Positions 34,467 through 43,083 of a stretch of DNA of 64,000 nt are shown in pieces; position 1 is the first letter of the stretch, and each line of letters begins with the position of its first letter. The notes beneath the pieces are model-generated. The model saw nothing but the letters and a program-made list of their open reading frames with translations, was not told the origin of the DNA and made no database searches. Source of the stretch: Microbacterium sp. zg-B96 (GTDB lineage Bacteria; Actinomycetota; Actinomycetes; Actinomycetales; Microbacteriaceae); NCBI RefSeq assembly GCF_030246865.1, contig NZ_CP126738.1:186001-250000 (forward strand), in the 5' to 3' direction. The translations under genes and the position numbers were made by a program.

Positions 34467-35336
34467 GTGACGTTCAACGACAACGCCCGAGTCGGCGGCA
34501 ACACGGCCAAGCGCCGTGGCCGCGGCGGCGCCATCGTCGGAGGGGGCATCGCCGGCATCGGCGGCATCGCGGTGCTGCTGCTGAGCATCTTCACCGGCCA
34601 GGACTTCACCAGCCTGCTGGGCGGGGCCGGCGCCGGCGGGGCGGCGGAGGAGTCCGCGATCGAGAACTGCGACAGCGGCGCCGACGCGAACGCGAGAGAC
34701 GACTGCCGCCTGGCCGCCGCATCGCTGAACCTCGACCAGTTCTGGGCGGCGGAGCTGGACGGCTACCGCCAGCCGCAGCTGATCGTGGTGGACGGGTCGA
34801 CGCCGACTGCGTGCGGCACGGCATCCAACGCCACCGGCCCCTTCTACTGCCCGTCGGAGGAGACCGTCTACGTCGACCCGACGTTCTTCGGCATCCTGCG
34901 CGAACAGTTCGGCACGACCGCAGGGCCCCTCGCGCAGCTGTACGTGCTCGCCCACGAGTACGGGCACCACGTGCAGCAGATCACCGGCATCTTCGACCGC
35001 TACCCGCCGGGCGACAGCGGCCCCGACAGCAACGGCGTGCGCATCGAACTGCAGGCGGACTGCCTCGCCGGCGCGTGGGTGGCCGACCTTCCCCGGCAGG
35101 TCGATGAGAACGGCGTGCCGTTCATGCAGGCACCGACCGAGACCGAGATCCGCGATGCCCTGGGGGCAGCGGCAGCCGTCGGCGACGACAACATCCAGCG
35201 GCAATCCGGCGGCACGGTGAATCCCGAGAGCTGGACCCACGGCTCCAGCGAGCAACGTCAACGCTGGTTCGACACCGGCTACCAGCACGGCGCCCAGTCG
35301 TGCGACACCTTCTCTGCATCAGGATCGGAATTGTGA
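34467..35336 (+). CDS. Membrane-anchored neutral zinc metallopeptidase (YpfJ family)
   Basis: 289 residues with a basic N-terminus, one membrane helix (~22-42) and an outer domain carrying the gluzincin motif HEYGH (His163, Glu164, His167 in LAHEYGHHVQQ). Further family blocks are VDPTFFGILREQFG, ELQADCLAGAW (probable third zinc ligand Glu) and the C-terminal RQRWFDTGYQHG. Cys70/80/116/128 probably form disulfides outside the cell. Substrates are not established for this family. Its stop overlaps the GTG start of the prolyl aminopeptidase (GTGA), so the two are co-translated. Confidence 0.92.
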   Translation: MTFNDNARVGGNTAKRRGRGGAIVGGGIAGIGGIAVLLLSIFTGQDFTSLLGGAGAGGAAEESAIENCDSGADANARDDCRLAAASLNLDQFWAAELDGYRQPQLIVVDGSTPTACGTASNATGPFYCPSEETVYVDPTFFGILREQFGTTAGPLAQLYVLAHEYGHHVQQITGIFDRYPPGDSGPDSNGVRIELQADCLAGAWVADLPRQVDENGVPFMQAPTETEIRDALGAAAAVGDDNIQRQSGGTVNPESWTHGSSEQRQRWFDTGYQHGAQSCDTFSASGSEL

Positions 35337-36373
35337 GCGACATCGCGCACCTCGACGGCATCCTCTACCCACCCATCGAGCCGTATGAAACCGGCGAGTT
35401 GCTGGTGGGCGAAGGCAATCGCATGTACTGGGAGCAGTCGGGCAACCCCGATGGCAAGCCGGTCGTGTTCCTCCACGGTGGACCCGGTGGCGGCACGTCG
35501 CCCTGGCAGCGGCGGTTCTTCGACCCCGAGGTCTACCGCATCATCCTGTTCGATCAGCGCGGCTGCGGACGCAGCACGCCGCACGCGAGCAGCCCGGATG
35601 CCGACCTTCGTCACAACACCACGTGGCATTTGGTCGCCGACATCGACCTGCTGCGACGCAGCCTCGGCATCGCCCGGTGGATGGTGTTCGGCGGATCGTG
35701 GGGCAGCACGCTCGCGCTGGCCTACGCCCAGGCGCATCCGGCCGCGGTGAGCGAACTGGTGCTGCGGGGCATCTTCACGCTGCGCGCCTGCGAGCTGGAG
35801 TGGTTCTACGAGGGCGGCGCGTCCTCGATCTTCCCGGATCTGTGGGAGGAGTTCATCGCGCCGATCCCGGTGCTCGAGCGGGCGCACCTCATCGAGGCGT
35901 ACCACCGGCGACTGAGTGACCCCGATCCGGCCGTGCACGTGCCGGCGGGGGTCGCGTGGTCGCGCTGGGAGGCATCGACGGTGACGCTGCGACCCGACGA
36001 GGAGCTCGTCGCGTCGATGTCCGACCCTGCCGATGCCACCGCTTTCGCGCGCATCGAGAACCACTACTTCCTCAACCGCGGCTGGCTGCGCGAGGGGCAG
36101 CTGATTGCGGATGCCGGGGCGATCCGCCACATTCCGGGCGTCATCGTGCAGGGCCGGTACGACGTCTGCACGCCGATGATGACGGCGTGGGATCTGCACC
36201 GGGCGTGGCCGGAGGCCGAGTTCGTCGTAGTTCCGGACGCCGGGCATTCCGCCTCCGAACCCGGGATCGCCGCCGCGCTGCGCGCCGCGACCGACCGGTT
36301 CGCAGGGGTCGCGGATGCGGTGGCGTCGGGCGGGGCTGGATTCCCGGCGTATGCGGAGGCGTCACAGTCGTGA
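35333..36373 (+). CDS. pip: Prolyl aminopeptidase (alpha/beta hydrolase, S33)
   Basis: 346 residues. Oxyanion segment FLHGGPGGGTSPW, nucleophile Ser122 in FGGSWGSTLAL, acid Asp277 (GRYDVCTP) and base His305 (DAGHSASEP). The cap region starts RGIFTLRACELEWFYEGGASSIFPDLWEEF, characteristic of bacterial prolyl iminopeptidases that release N-terminal Pro. I used GTG 35333, which overlaps the upstream stop; an in-frame ATG at 35300 would lie inside the previous gene. It is cytoplasmic (no signal). Confidence 0.93.
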   Translation: MSDIAHLDGILYPPIEPYETGELLVGEGNRMYWEQSGNPDGKPVVFLHGGPGGGTSPWQRRFFDPEVYRIILFDQRGCGRSTPHASSPDADLRHNTTWHLVADIDLLRRSLGIARWMVFGGSWGSTLALAYAQAHPAAVSELVLRGIFTLRACELEWFYEGGASSIFPDLWEEFIAPIPVLERAHLIEAYHRRLSDPDPAVHVPAGVAWSRWEASTVTLRPDEELVASMSDPADATAFARIENHYFLNRGWLREGQLIADAGAIRHIPGVIVQGRYDVCTPMMTAWDLHRAWPEAEFVVVPDAGHSASEPGIAAALRAATDRFAGVADAVASGGAGFPAYAEASQS

Positions 36374-36417
36374 GCGCCGGGCAGCGCTTCGACTGAGTCT
36401 CGCGCCACCGCCGGGGT

Positions 36418-36550
36418 GGTTCGGTCGTCGCATCCGTCCCGTGCCGGGCGGCGTTGGGTCCGTTCGTGACGACCGAGCGAGGTCGCGGGCCGTCGGGTCG
36501 TCGCATCCGCCCCCGTTCGCGGCGCCTGCGGGGACGTTCGTGACGACCGG
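36418..36550. repeat. Two copies of a palindromic intergenic repeat (GGTCGTC...GACGACC)
   Basis: Copy 1: TCGGTCGTCGCATCCG (36421-36436) with TCGTGACGACCGA (36464-36476). Copy 2: GGTCGTCGCATCCG (36496-36509) with CGTTCGTGACGACCGG (36535-36550). Each can fold as a stem of 7-9 bp. They fill the gap between the convergent pip and DUF559-type genes. An inverted third copy lies at 37695-37740, beyond the latter gene. Confidence 0.85.
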
Positions 36551-36560
36551 ATGCCGTCGG

Positions 36561-37529
36561 TCAGCCGCGCCAACCCGCGGCTCGCAGTGCGGCAGCCACC
36601 TGGCGCACCACCTCACGTGGATGGCGGTCGACCATTTCGTGCGTCAGCCGGACCACGCGCCACCCCGCCTCGGCGTAGGCCTGGTACTTCTCGATGTCCC
36701 GGTTCCACTGCTCGCGCGACGTGCGGTGGTGGTCGCCCTCGTACTCAACGGCGACGCGGTACGCCGGGTACGCGATTTCGCTGCATCCGAGCCATCGCCC
36801 GTGTGCGTCGTACACGTCGACGTCGAGTTGCGGCTCGGGCAGCCCGCCGTTCACCAGCATGAGCCGCGTCTTCGTCTCCGCAGGCGAAGAACTCCCGGTG
36901 CGCACCAGCGGAAGCGCCTGGCGCAGCCGATCCACGCCGACACGACGCCCCGCCACGGATGCTGCGGCGAGCTGCTCGATCGTCGCCAGCGGTGGCCCGC
37001 TGGGTGGACGGAACCCACCGGGATGGCGCGGCACTCGGACCATCGCGTCGCCGAAGGCCACGAGCTCGGCGAGGTCGAGACGAGCGCCCAGCATGGCCCA
37101 GGTCGTCGCGGGGGACGTGACGCGGATGCCGTCGACCGCGGTCACATGCGCGAGCGATGGCCGCACGGCGTGACCATTGACGCCACGGCCGCGGGGTGCG
37201 CGCCCGGGATGATGCACCGCCACCTCGATGGGGGCGTATGCCGGCAGGCGTAGGGGATACCCGTGGAGCACCGCGGCCGTGCCCAGACAGAGGAACGCCT
37301 CCTCCGGCATGACGAGCGCGTACGCCCTGACCCGGGCGCACAGCTCGGCGCGCCGGGAGGCGAACAAGCCGGCATCCGGGACGCCTGCAGCCGGCCGCAT
37401 CCGGACGCCGTGGAACGGATGGGCGAGGTCCGGCCGAGTCAGTCGCTTGCGGGTAACGCCGAGGGCCGCGGCCTGGGCAACGGTGAAGGCGTCGCCGAGT
37501 TCGGAGGGGAGGGGTGTGCGTTGTGGCAT
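36561..37529 (-). CDS. AbiEi/DUF559-like protein with a putative PD-(D/E)xK nuclease-fold C-terminus (322 aa)
   Basis: The N-terminal ~65 residues look like a small winged-helix domain (FTVAQAAALGVTRKRLTRP). The middle resembles the AbiEi-type region (FLCLGTAAVLHGYPL..., DGIRVTSPATTWAMLGARLDLAELVAFGDAM). The C-terminal ~100 residues match the DUF559/Vsr-like endonuclease fold: LDVDVYDAHGRWLGCSEIAYPAYRVAVEYEGDHHR with Asp/Glu residues on two strands, then WRVVRLTHEMVDRHP. Such proteins are common orphan genes in Actinobacteria and may be antitoxin or phage-defence related, but no partner toxin is adjacent. It stands alone between inverted copies of a palindromic repeat. Confidence 0.7.
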   Translation of the reverse strand: MPQRTPLPSELGDAFTVAQAAALGVTRKRLTRPDLAHPFHGVRMRPAAGVPDAGLFASRRAELCARVRAYALVMPEEAFLCLGTAAVLHGYPLRLPAYAPIEVAVHHPGRAPRGRGVNGHAVRPSLAHVTAVDGIRVTSPATTWAMLGARLDLAELVAFGDAMVRVPRHPGGFRPPSGPPLATIEQLAAASVAGRRVGVDRLRQALPLVRTGSSSPAETKTRLMLVNGGLPEPQLDVDVYDAHGRWLGCSEIAYPAYRVAVEYEGDHHRTSREQWNRDIEKYQAYAEAGWRVVRLTHEMVDRHPREVVRQVAAALRAAGWRG

Positions 37530-37838
37530 CCATCCACCGTGCCCATGGTCGCGGGCCGGCGTGCGCGTCAGTGGCCGATCGGGGGATGACTCCGCGCGAT
37601 CGGGGCCTGTGGAGGAGGCGCACCAGCTTGCGTGTGTGCTGGTGCGCGGCCGTTCGGTCGACGCGAATGCCCCAGTGCGGGCACCCGACGGGTGCGGATG
37701 CGACGACCGAGCGACGGCGCACGTGGTTCGGTCGTCACGATAGAGCCCGCAGCGGCGATAGGAAGGGTCGAATGGGACGACCGAACAGCAGGCAGCGGGG
37801 GCGTTGGGGGCGGGGGAGCGAGGGGAGCGGGGGCGGGG
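37530..37838. repeat. Gene-free 309-bp gap with a hairpin and an inverted palindromic repeat
   Basis: Contains a perfect 10-bp inverted repeat GCGCACCAGC (37618-37627) / GCTGGTGCGC (37638-37647) with a 10-base loop. It also holds one repeat copy, CGGATGCGACGACCGA (37695-37710) with TCGGTCGTCACGA (37728-37740), the exact reverse complement of the copy at 36421-36476. A further half element (GGGACGACCGAAC) follows near 37772. No gene is supported here. Confidence 0.8.
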
Positions 37839-39593
37839 CTACGCGCCGAAGGCCTGCAGCAGCGTCACCGACAGGCGCGCGGGGTTGCCGTCCATGCGGA
37901 ACCGCGTCAGGCCCTCGCTCACGGCAGCACCGGTACGGGCGGTGACGAACCACGGCGGCTTCGGCAGCACCGACGGCCGGCCGCCCGCGGCAAGGTTGCC
38001 GGCCGACAGCGACGCCGGGAACGGGCGGAATGGCCCGCGCACGACGCTGCGCTCGACCCGATCCAGCAGTCGCGCGTTGTGCACGACGCCGATGCCGCTG
38101 GGGGCGTCGGCGAGCGTGCCGCCGGGGAACGCGCCCCACGTGCAGGTCGGGGTGAGAAAGCCCAGCGCCGTCCACGCGTTGATCGCGATGGTCCCGTAGC
38201 GCAGCTGCGCCATGGCGCGCTCGAACCCGTCGCCCAGCGCCGTCTGCACGACCGGGTCTACGAGGACATTCGCCCCGAGCGTGCCGGTGAGCCGGTCGTT
38301 CGCATGCGCGACGGCGGCGTCGACGAACTCCTGCCCGACACCGGGCAGCTCGACGACCCCGAGCACGGGGGCGAAGTACTCCGTGGTCTCGATCGCCGCG
38401 GCATCCTCCCCCTGCGCGTGCACCAGCAGGCGGGTGCCGTCATCGCTGAGTTCGGCGCCGGGATACGCGGATGCCGCGGCAGCCACGCTTGCCTGGCCGT
38501 TCGGGTACCAGACCGAGCGCCGGGGCGCCGCGTCGTATGCGGTGCGCAGCGCCGCGAGGAACGCCTCGCGCTGCGGCCAGTCGGAGCTGAGCAGCACCAG
38601 CTGGCCGGCGATGCAGTTGTGGCCGCTGTTGTACAGGCGCATCGTCACGACGTGCTCGGCATGGAAGCGCAGGTCGGCGTCGGACCACTCGCCCGGCACG
38701 ACGATGATGGGGGACACCCCGCCCAGCTCCGCCGTGATGGGTGTGGTCAGCTGCGGTTCACCCGTCGCCCGGCGCTCCGCGGCATCCGCACCCCGTCCCC
38801 ACACGATCGCGTCGAACGTCGTGACCGACCCGGTGATGTGCACGTGGTCGATGTCTGGGTGCGTCGTCAGGTACCCGCCCACGTCACCACCGCCTCGGAC
38901 GATGCGCAGCATCCCGGGCCCGATCAGCGGCGCGAGGGCTCGCTCGAACACCGGCACGAGGACATCCTGGGTCGGGTTGACCTTCAGCAGCGAGACCCGG
39001 TTGAACGCGAGCAGCTCGTACAGCACGTCCAGGAACGGGATCGCCGTGACGTTGCCGGCCCCGAGCACCAGTCCCACGCCGCCCGATTCCCCGCGCGCGA
39101 GCTGCCCCAGCCCCGCCGTGCGCACCGCGTCGGCGGCCGAGACCCCCGGCTGCAGCCACACCTCGCCGGTGTACCCCGACAGCAGCAGCCGGTCGATCGG
39201 CGCGATCGGCAGCACGTGCACGCGCACCCGGCCGCCCGGTGCCTCGTCGATCTTCAGCCCGTCGAGCGGACTCGCGCCGCGGGCGAGCGCGCCGAGCGTG
39301 TCGGCGTAGGCGTCGAGCGCGACGAGTGCGGCATACGGTCCGGAGAGCCACTCCTCGCCCCGCAGCGGATGTCCCGGCTCCAGGCCCTTGGACGTCGCGG
39401 CGACGTCGGCCCATTCCTCCGCGACGGCCACGACGGCGGCGCGGATGCGGCGCAGCAGCGTGCGGCGCTGCCCGATCGTGAGGCCCGTCCACACCCGGGT
39501 GCCGGTGCGGAGGTCCTCGATCGCGGCATCCAGCTTCGCCCGTTCGGCGTCGGCGAGTGCGGAGGCAGCGGCGGGGGAGGCGATGGATGCCAC
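37839..39593 (-). CDS. Aldehyde dehydrogenase-family protein (584 aa)
   Basis: ALDH superfamily: oxyanion/cofactor blocks (VLGAGNVTAIPFLDVLYEL, KVNPTQDVLVPVFERAL), HITGSVTTFDAIV, ELGGVSPIIV with the general-base Glu, and the nucleophile Cys327 in NSGHNCIAGQ. It is ~90 residues longer than most members, with an N-terminal helical extension and extra sequence before the C-terminus, so it belongs to an uncommon subfamily whose substrate I cannot name. The start is GTG 39593 with AAGGAG 8 bases upstream. A TAAACT promoter-like hexamer (39622-39627, minus strand) overlaps the stop of the upstream symporter gene. Confidence 0.88.
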   Translation of the reverse strand: MASIASPAAASALADAERAKLDAAIEDLRTGTRVWTGLTIGQRRTLLRRIRAAVVAVAEEWADVAATSKGLEPGHPLRGEEWLSGPYAALVALDAYADTLGALARGASPLDGLKIDEAPGGRVRVHVLPIAPIDRLLLSGYTGEVWLQPGVSAADAVRTAGLGQLARGESGGVGLVLGAGNVTAIPFLDVLYELLAFNRVSLLKVNPTQDVLVPVFERALAPLIGPGMLRIVRGGGDVGGYLTTHPDIDHVHITGSVTTFDAIVWGRGADAAERRATGEPQLTTPITAELGGVSPIIVVPGEWSDADLRFHAEHVVTMRLYNSGHNCIAGQLVLLSSDWPQREAFLAALRTAYDAAPRRSVWYPNGQASVAAAASAYPGAELSDDGTRLLVHAQGEDAAAIETTEYFAPVLGVVELPGVGQEFVDAAVAHANDRLTGTLGANVLVDPVVQTALGDGFERAMAQLRYGTIAINAWTALGFLTPTCTWGAFPGGTLADAPSGIGVVHNARLLDRVERSVVRGPFRPFPASLSAGNLAAGGRPSVLPKPPWFVTARTGAAVSEGLTRFRMDGNPARLSVTLLQAFGA

Positions 39594-39624
39594 GGGAGCA
39601 CTCCTTCGGATCGGGAGGTCCAGT

Positions 39625-41094
39625 TTAGGCGGGGACCGCAGGCGTGCCGGCGGACTCGATGTCGCTGCGGCGCAGCCGGTACCGGGTGAGGGTGACCAGG
39701 CTCAGCGCCACCAGCGCGGCGGGAATCACGCTGAAGCTCAGCACGATGCCGTCGACGGCGGCATCCGGCTGGGTGACGCTCTGCCCGGCGGTGCGCTCGA
39801 CGTAGCCCGTGACGGCCAGCACGATCGACAGGGTCGTCGCGCCCAGCGCGAAGCCGGCGGTCTCGCCCGCCGTCCACACGCCGCCGAACGCTCCGGCCCG
39901 GCCGGGTCCGTGGCGGCTCGCGTCGTGCGCGATGACGTCGGGGAGCATCGCCATCGGCAGCGACTGCATGCCCGCGTAGGCGATGCCGGCGACGCCGACC
40001 GGGGCGTAGATCCAGGCGCCCGGCGCCCACATCGCGCCGATCGTGGTCAGCGCCGCGGCGGCGAACAGCACGCTCGCGAACACGAACGCGCGCTCCTTGC
40101 CGATGCGGCGCGCGATGCGTCCCCACCCGGGGGCGGCGAGCGGCGCGGGGGCGATCAGTGCGACGAACAGCAGCGTGACGGCATCCTCGGATCGCAGCAC
40201 CCAGGTCGCCAGGTACTGCGCGCCGGCGAGCATCATGCCGGTGGCCAGCGCCTGCAGGCAGAACGTCGCCAGCAGCGCCCGGAACGGCGCGCTGCGGCGC
40301 AGCGCCTCGTAGGCGGAGCGGAAATTGTCGCGGATGCCGCCGGCGGGCGTGGTGGCGTCCTTGCCGATCGCCTGCTCGGCGTGCCCGCTGAAGGTGGGGG
40401 AGGTCAGTGCGGCCTGCTCCGCCGCCGACGTTCCGCCGGCAGCCATCGCAGAGCGGCGGGTGCGGGTGCGGCCGGCGACTCCGGTTGCCACGAGCATGCC
40501 GGCACCGATGACGACCCCCGCGACGATCCCCATTAGGAGGTAGCCGGTGGTCGGGTCGCCGGTCACGCCGCGCAGCAGCGGGCCGCCGGCACCGAACAGC
40601 AGGATCGCGAAGGTCAGCACCACCACGCGCCAGGTCAGCAGGGTGGTGCGGGCGTCGTAGTCGCCGGTGAGCTCGGCCGGCAGGGCGATGTAGGGCACCT
40701 GGAACAGGCTGAACGCCGTGGCCGTCGCGACGAACGCGACCAGCACCCACAACGCGCCGAGGGTCGGGCCCAGCTGCGGCGGTGCGGCGAAGGTCAGCGC
40801 GAACAGCACCGGCAGCGCGAGCGCACCGACGGCCATCAGCCGGCGGCGCGAGCCGTGGCGGGCGAGGTCACGGTCGGTGAGCGCGCCGATGACGGGGTCG
40901 ATGAGCACGTCCCAGATCTTCGCGGCAGCGACGATCACGCCGGCGAGCACCGCGGTGACCCCGAGGCTGTCGGTGAGGTAGTACGTCAGCACCAGCCCCG
41001 GCAGCGTGGCGAAGCCGCCCGTGCCGATCGAGCCCACCGCGTAGCGGGCGATCGTGCTCCGGGTCAGATCGGCGGATGCCGCGACAGAGCCCAT
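39625..41094 (-). CDS. GPH-type (MelB-like) sugar:cation symporter, MFS
   Basis: 489 residues with about twelve membrane helices. The segment KIWDVLIDPVIGALTDR near residue 60 is the hallmark of glycoside-pentoside-hexuronide:cation symporters, where the Asp residues help bind the co-transported cation. VPYIALPAELTGDYDARTTL is the second family block. No glycosidase is adjacent, so the sugar is unknown. It appears to start at ATG 41094 with TACACT 6 bases upstream (leaderless). Confidence 0.88.
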   Translation of the reverse strand: MGSVAASADLTRSTIARYAVGSIGTGGFATLPGLVLTYYLTDSLGVTAVLAGVIVAAAKIWDVLIDPVIGALTDRDLARHGSRRRLMAVGALALPVLFALTFAAPPQLGPTLGALWVLVAFVATATAFSLFQVPYIALPAELTGDYDARTTLLTWRVVVLTFAILLFGAGGPLLRGVTGDPTTGYLLMGIVAGVVIGAGMLVATGVAGRTRTRRSAMAAGGTSAAEQAALTSPTFSGHAEQAIGKDATTPAGGIRDNFRSAYEALRRSAPFRALLATFCLQALATGMMLAGAQYLATWVLRSEDAVTLLFVALIAPAPLAAPGWGRIARRIGKERAFVFASVLFAAAALTTIGAMWAPGAWIYAPVGVAGIAYAGMQSLPMAMLPDVIAHDASRHGPGRAGAFGGVWTAGETAGFALGATTLSIVLAVTGYVERTAGQSVTQPDAAVDGIVLSFSVIPAALVALSLVTLTRYRLRRSDIESAGTPAVPA

Positions 41095-41100
41095 GGGGGC

Positions 41101-41106
41101 AGTGTA
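41101..41106 (-). promoter_or_regulatory. -10 box for the leaderless symporter gene
   Basis: TACACT on the minus strand, then 6 bases, then the ATG at 41094. Confidence 0.55.
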
Positions 41107-41110
41107 GGGG

Positions 41111-41371
41111 TCAGATCAGCGAGAGTTCGCGCAGCTTGGCTTCGACGTCGTCGTTGCTGGGCTCGACGTGGTGAGTGGCGTCGGGGTACACCACGACGGG
41201 GATGTTGGTGCGTCCCGAGATCTCGCGCGCGACGTCGGCGGCGGCCGGGTCGGTCTCGAGGTCGATGTACTCGTAGCCGACGCCGAGGGCGTCCAGCTGC
41301 GACTTGGTGCGGCGGCAGTCGCGGCACCAGTCGGCGCCGAACACGGTGAGGGTGGAGGGCTGAGCAGTCAT
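41111..41371 (-). CDS. Glutaredoxin-like (mycoredoxin-type) protein
   Basis: 86 residues with a thioredoxin fold: strand TLTVFGADW, redox motif C16RDC19, cis-Pro region NIPVVVYPD. Actinobacterial mycoredoxins use mycothiol to reduce mixed disulfides. The WCxxC arrangement and length fit this group, but the middle residues are Arg-Asp rather than the classical Gly-Tyr. The promoter-like TAGGCT lies exactly 6 bases before the ATG. It is encoded just upstream of the symporter on the same strand but has its own promoter. Confidence 0.85.
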   Translation of the reverse strand: MTAQPSTLTVFGADWCRDCRRTKSQLDALGVGYEYIDLETDPAAADVAREISGRTNIPVVVYPDATHHVEPSNDDVEAKLRELSLI

Positions 41372-41377
41372 CCCGCC

Positions 41378-41383
41378 AGCCTA
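41378..41383 (-). promoter_or_regulatory. -10 box for the leaderless glutaredoxin gene
   Basis: TAGGCT on the minus strand, 6 bases before the ATG at 41371. Confidence 0.6.
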
Positions 41384-41535
41384 GGGCCGGACGGCTGGGC
41401 GTCCGCTCGGTGCCCTAGGGCTCGGCGCGGACGCCCACGGGCTGCCGGTCGCGCGCCGGCGCGGTGGCCGCAGTGCGCTTGGGGGCGTAGACGGCCAGCG
41501 CGTGGAACACGAAGCGCACCACGAACGCGGCGACG

Positions 41536-42684
41536 TCAGCCGATGAGCTGCCTGAGGTCGTCCACGGTCATCCCGTAGTTGATGCGGATGCAGGGGAGGG
41601 CCAGCTTGTCGGTGCCGGGGCGGACGTATCCCTGCTCGATCGTGCGGGCCAGGTCGAATCCCGCCTGGCGCAGCCCCTCTTTCGCGGTGTCGTTGTGGTG
41701 GCCGAACGGGTAGGCCACCACTTCTTTCGCCCCCAGGATCTGTGCGGAGGTTTCCAGGTCGGCGGCGATCTCGGCCGCCGACCAGTTGACGATGCGGCCC
41801 TGACCGTTGCCGCCGGCCTCGTGCATGTCGTGCGTGTGGGAGCGCTGGAGCACGTAGGGGTTGGGTGCCGGCTCGGAGCGGAACTTCGTGATGACGAAGG
41901 ACGTCGTCAGCAACCCCTTCGACTCGATGATCGGGGCTGCCAGTTCGAGCCAGGTGTGGTGGGCATCGTCGTCGGTGATGATCACCGACCGGGCGGGCAG
42001 GTACAGGGCCCCGTCGATGAAGGCACTGAGCTCATCCCAGGTGGGCAGGTAGAAGCCGCCCGCCGCGATGTAGTCCATGTGCGCCTGGAAGTCGCCGATG
42101 TACGCGTAGTTCAGTCGCAGCCAGTCGTCTTCGCCCTCGGGGTTCGTCGTGAACTGGTGGTACATCAGGATCGGGATCGCCGCATCCTCGGCGGCGACCG
42201 CGTCGGGCGCCATCCACGCGCCGAACAGTTCCCGCTGGCGGTCGGTGCAGGCGGCGAGCTTCGATCCGTTGATGCGTGCGGATGTCGTGTGCCCCGCGGC
42301 ATCCGCTGCCGTCGGGTACCAGCCGGCGAACACGGCACCATCGCGCCGTGGAATGGGCAGCGCGCCGTACAGCTGGCCCTGGGTGACCAGCAGCGGATCG
42401 GGCGGGTTGATGTCGAGCTGGAAGGTGACGACGCAGGCATTCGGATCCTCGGTCGCAGCCAGCAACTGCTCGGCGGGAGTCAGGGCCGGCGGCGGGGGAG
42501 CGGCGGTGGCCCGCGGGGGCGCCGGCGTGCTCGGCGGTGCAGGGCGGCCCGCCGCCGTGAGCGGCGGGATCACGACTGCGGCGACCACGGCGATGCCGGC
42601 GACCGCCAGCACGGCGATCAGCGCCGCCGCGCGACGGCGTGGGTTCGCTCGCTTAGCCCTCGCCGCATGCCGGGAGGTGGCCAT
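41536..42684 (-). CDS. Membrane-anchored polysaccharide deacetylase (CE4, NodB-like)
   Basis: 382 residues: basic N-terminus and one membrane helix (~19-44), a Pro/Ala-rich spacer, then a NodB-like domain. The metal/catalytic Asp motif reads ITDDDAHHT (Asp238-240, in place of TFDDG) and the metal-binding His motif is SHTHDMH (283-288). YPFGHH matches motif 3. CE4 enzymes remove acetyl groups from peptidoglycan or other polysaccharides outside the cell. AAAGG lies 9 bases before the ATG. A TAGGCT box at 42730-42735 (minus strand) would give a ~38-base leader. Confidence 0.88.
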   Translation of the reverse strand: MATSRHAARAKRANPRRRAAALIAVLAVAGIAVVAAVVIPPLTAAGRPAPPSTPAPPRATAAPPPPALTPAEQLLAATEDPNACVVTFQLDINPPDPLLVTQGQLYGALPIPRRDGAVFAGWYPTAADAAGHTTSARINGSKLAACTDRQRELFGAWMAPDAVAAEDAAIPILMYHQFTTNPEGEDDWLRLNYAYIGDFQAHMDYIAAGGFYLPTWDELSAFIDGALYLPARSVIITDDDAHHTWLELAAPIIESKGLLTTSFVITKFRSEPAPNPYVLQRSHTHDMHEAGGNGQGRIVNWSAAEIAADLETSAQILGAKEVVAYPFGHHNDTAKEGLRQAGFDLARTIEQGYVRPGTDKLALPCIRINYGMTVDDLRQLIG

Positions 42685-42805
42685 CGTCGCCGCCTTTCGA
42701 GCGCCGACCCCAGTGCCGCGCTCGAGGCGAGCCTAGGGGCTCGACGACGTGCGTGCGGAAAAACCTCACCCGATGGCTTCGTCGCGGCATCCGGGCGTTA
42801 ACGTC

Positions 42806-42843
42806 AAAGGCCCCCCTCCCAGTAGAAGCCTGGAAGAAGGGCC
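42806..42843 (-). terminator. Intrinsic terminator of the tRNA operon
   Basis: On the minus strand GGCCC...CCAG / CTGG...GGGCC forms an interrupted stem followed by TTT. It lies 2 bases after the tRNA-Phe gene and precedes the start region of the deacetylase gene. Confidence 0.7.
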
Positions 42844-42845
42844 AG

Positions 42846-42918
42846 TGGCTCCGACGGGCGTCGATCCCGTGACCTCACGATTTTCAGTCGTGCGCTCTAC
42901 CAACTGAGCTACAGAGCC
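42846..42918 (-). tRNA. tRNA-Phe (GAA)
   Basis: Cloverleaf on the minus strand: acceptor GGCTCTG paired with CGGAGCC plus discriminator A, anticodon stem CACGA/TCGTG with loop CTGAAAA, so anticodon GAA, and the T-arm GGGATCGACGCCC. CCA is not encoded. Last gene of a three-tRNA operon. Confidence 0.97.
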
Positions 42919-42955
42919 GCGCGGCGGTGCGATGATTGCCGCGTCCGACACGAGA

Positions 42956-42975
42956 GGCCCTCTCGAAAGAGGGCC
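42956..42975. other. Perfect 8-bp hairpin between tRNA-Phe and tRNA-Asp
   Basis: GGCCCTCT and AGAGGGCC around the loop CGAA. It may be a processing signal or weak terminator in the tRNA operon; no U-tract follows. Confidence 0.6.
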
Positions 42976-42988
42976 CGTCGCTGTGGAG

Positions 42989-43062
42989 CGACCCTGACGG
43001 GACTTGAACCCGCGACCTCCGCCGTGACAGGGCGGCACGCTAACCAACTGCGCTACAGGGCC
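42989..43062 (-). tRNA. tRNA-Asp (GTC)
   Basis: Acceptor GGCCCTG with CAGGGTC and discriminator G. Anticodon stem CCGCC/GGCGG with loop CTGTCAC gives anticodon GTC. Standard T-loop GGGTTCAAGTCCC. CCA is not encoded. Confidence 0.97.
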
Positions 43063-43083
43063 ATGCATATTCAATTGTAGGTG

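Noticed and set aside
37618..37647. Hairpin as an intrinsic terminator of the aldehyde dehydrogenase gene
   Set aside because: It has a 10-bp stem but lies ~190 bases past the stop with no U-tract, so it was described only as a hairpin.
41415..41522. A 35-codon leftward reading frame (GTG start) just after the deacetylase gene
   Set aside because: No ribosome site, no promoter spacing and no recognisable sequence; too short to separate from chance in high-GC DNA.
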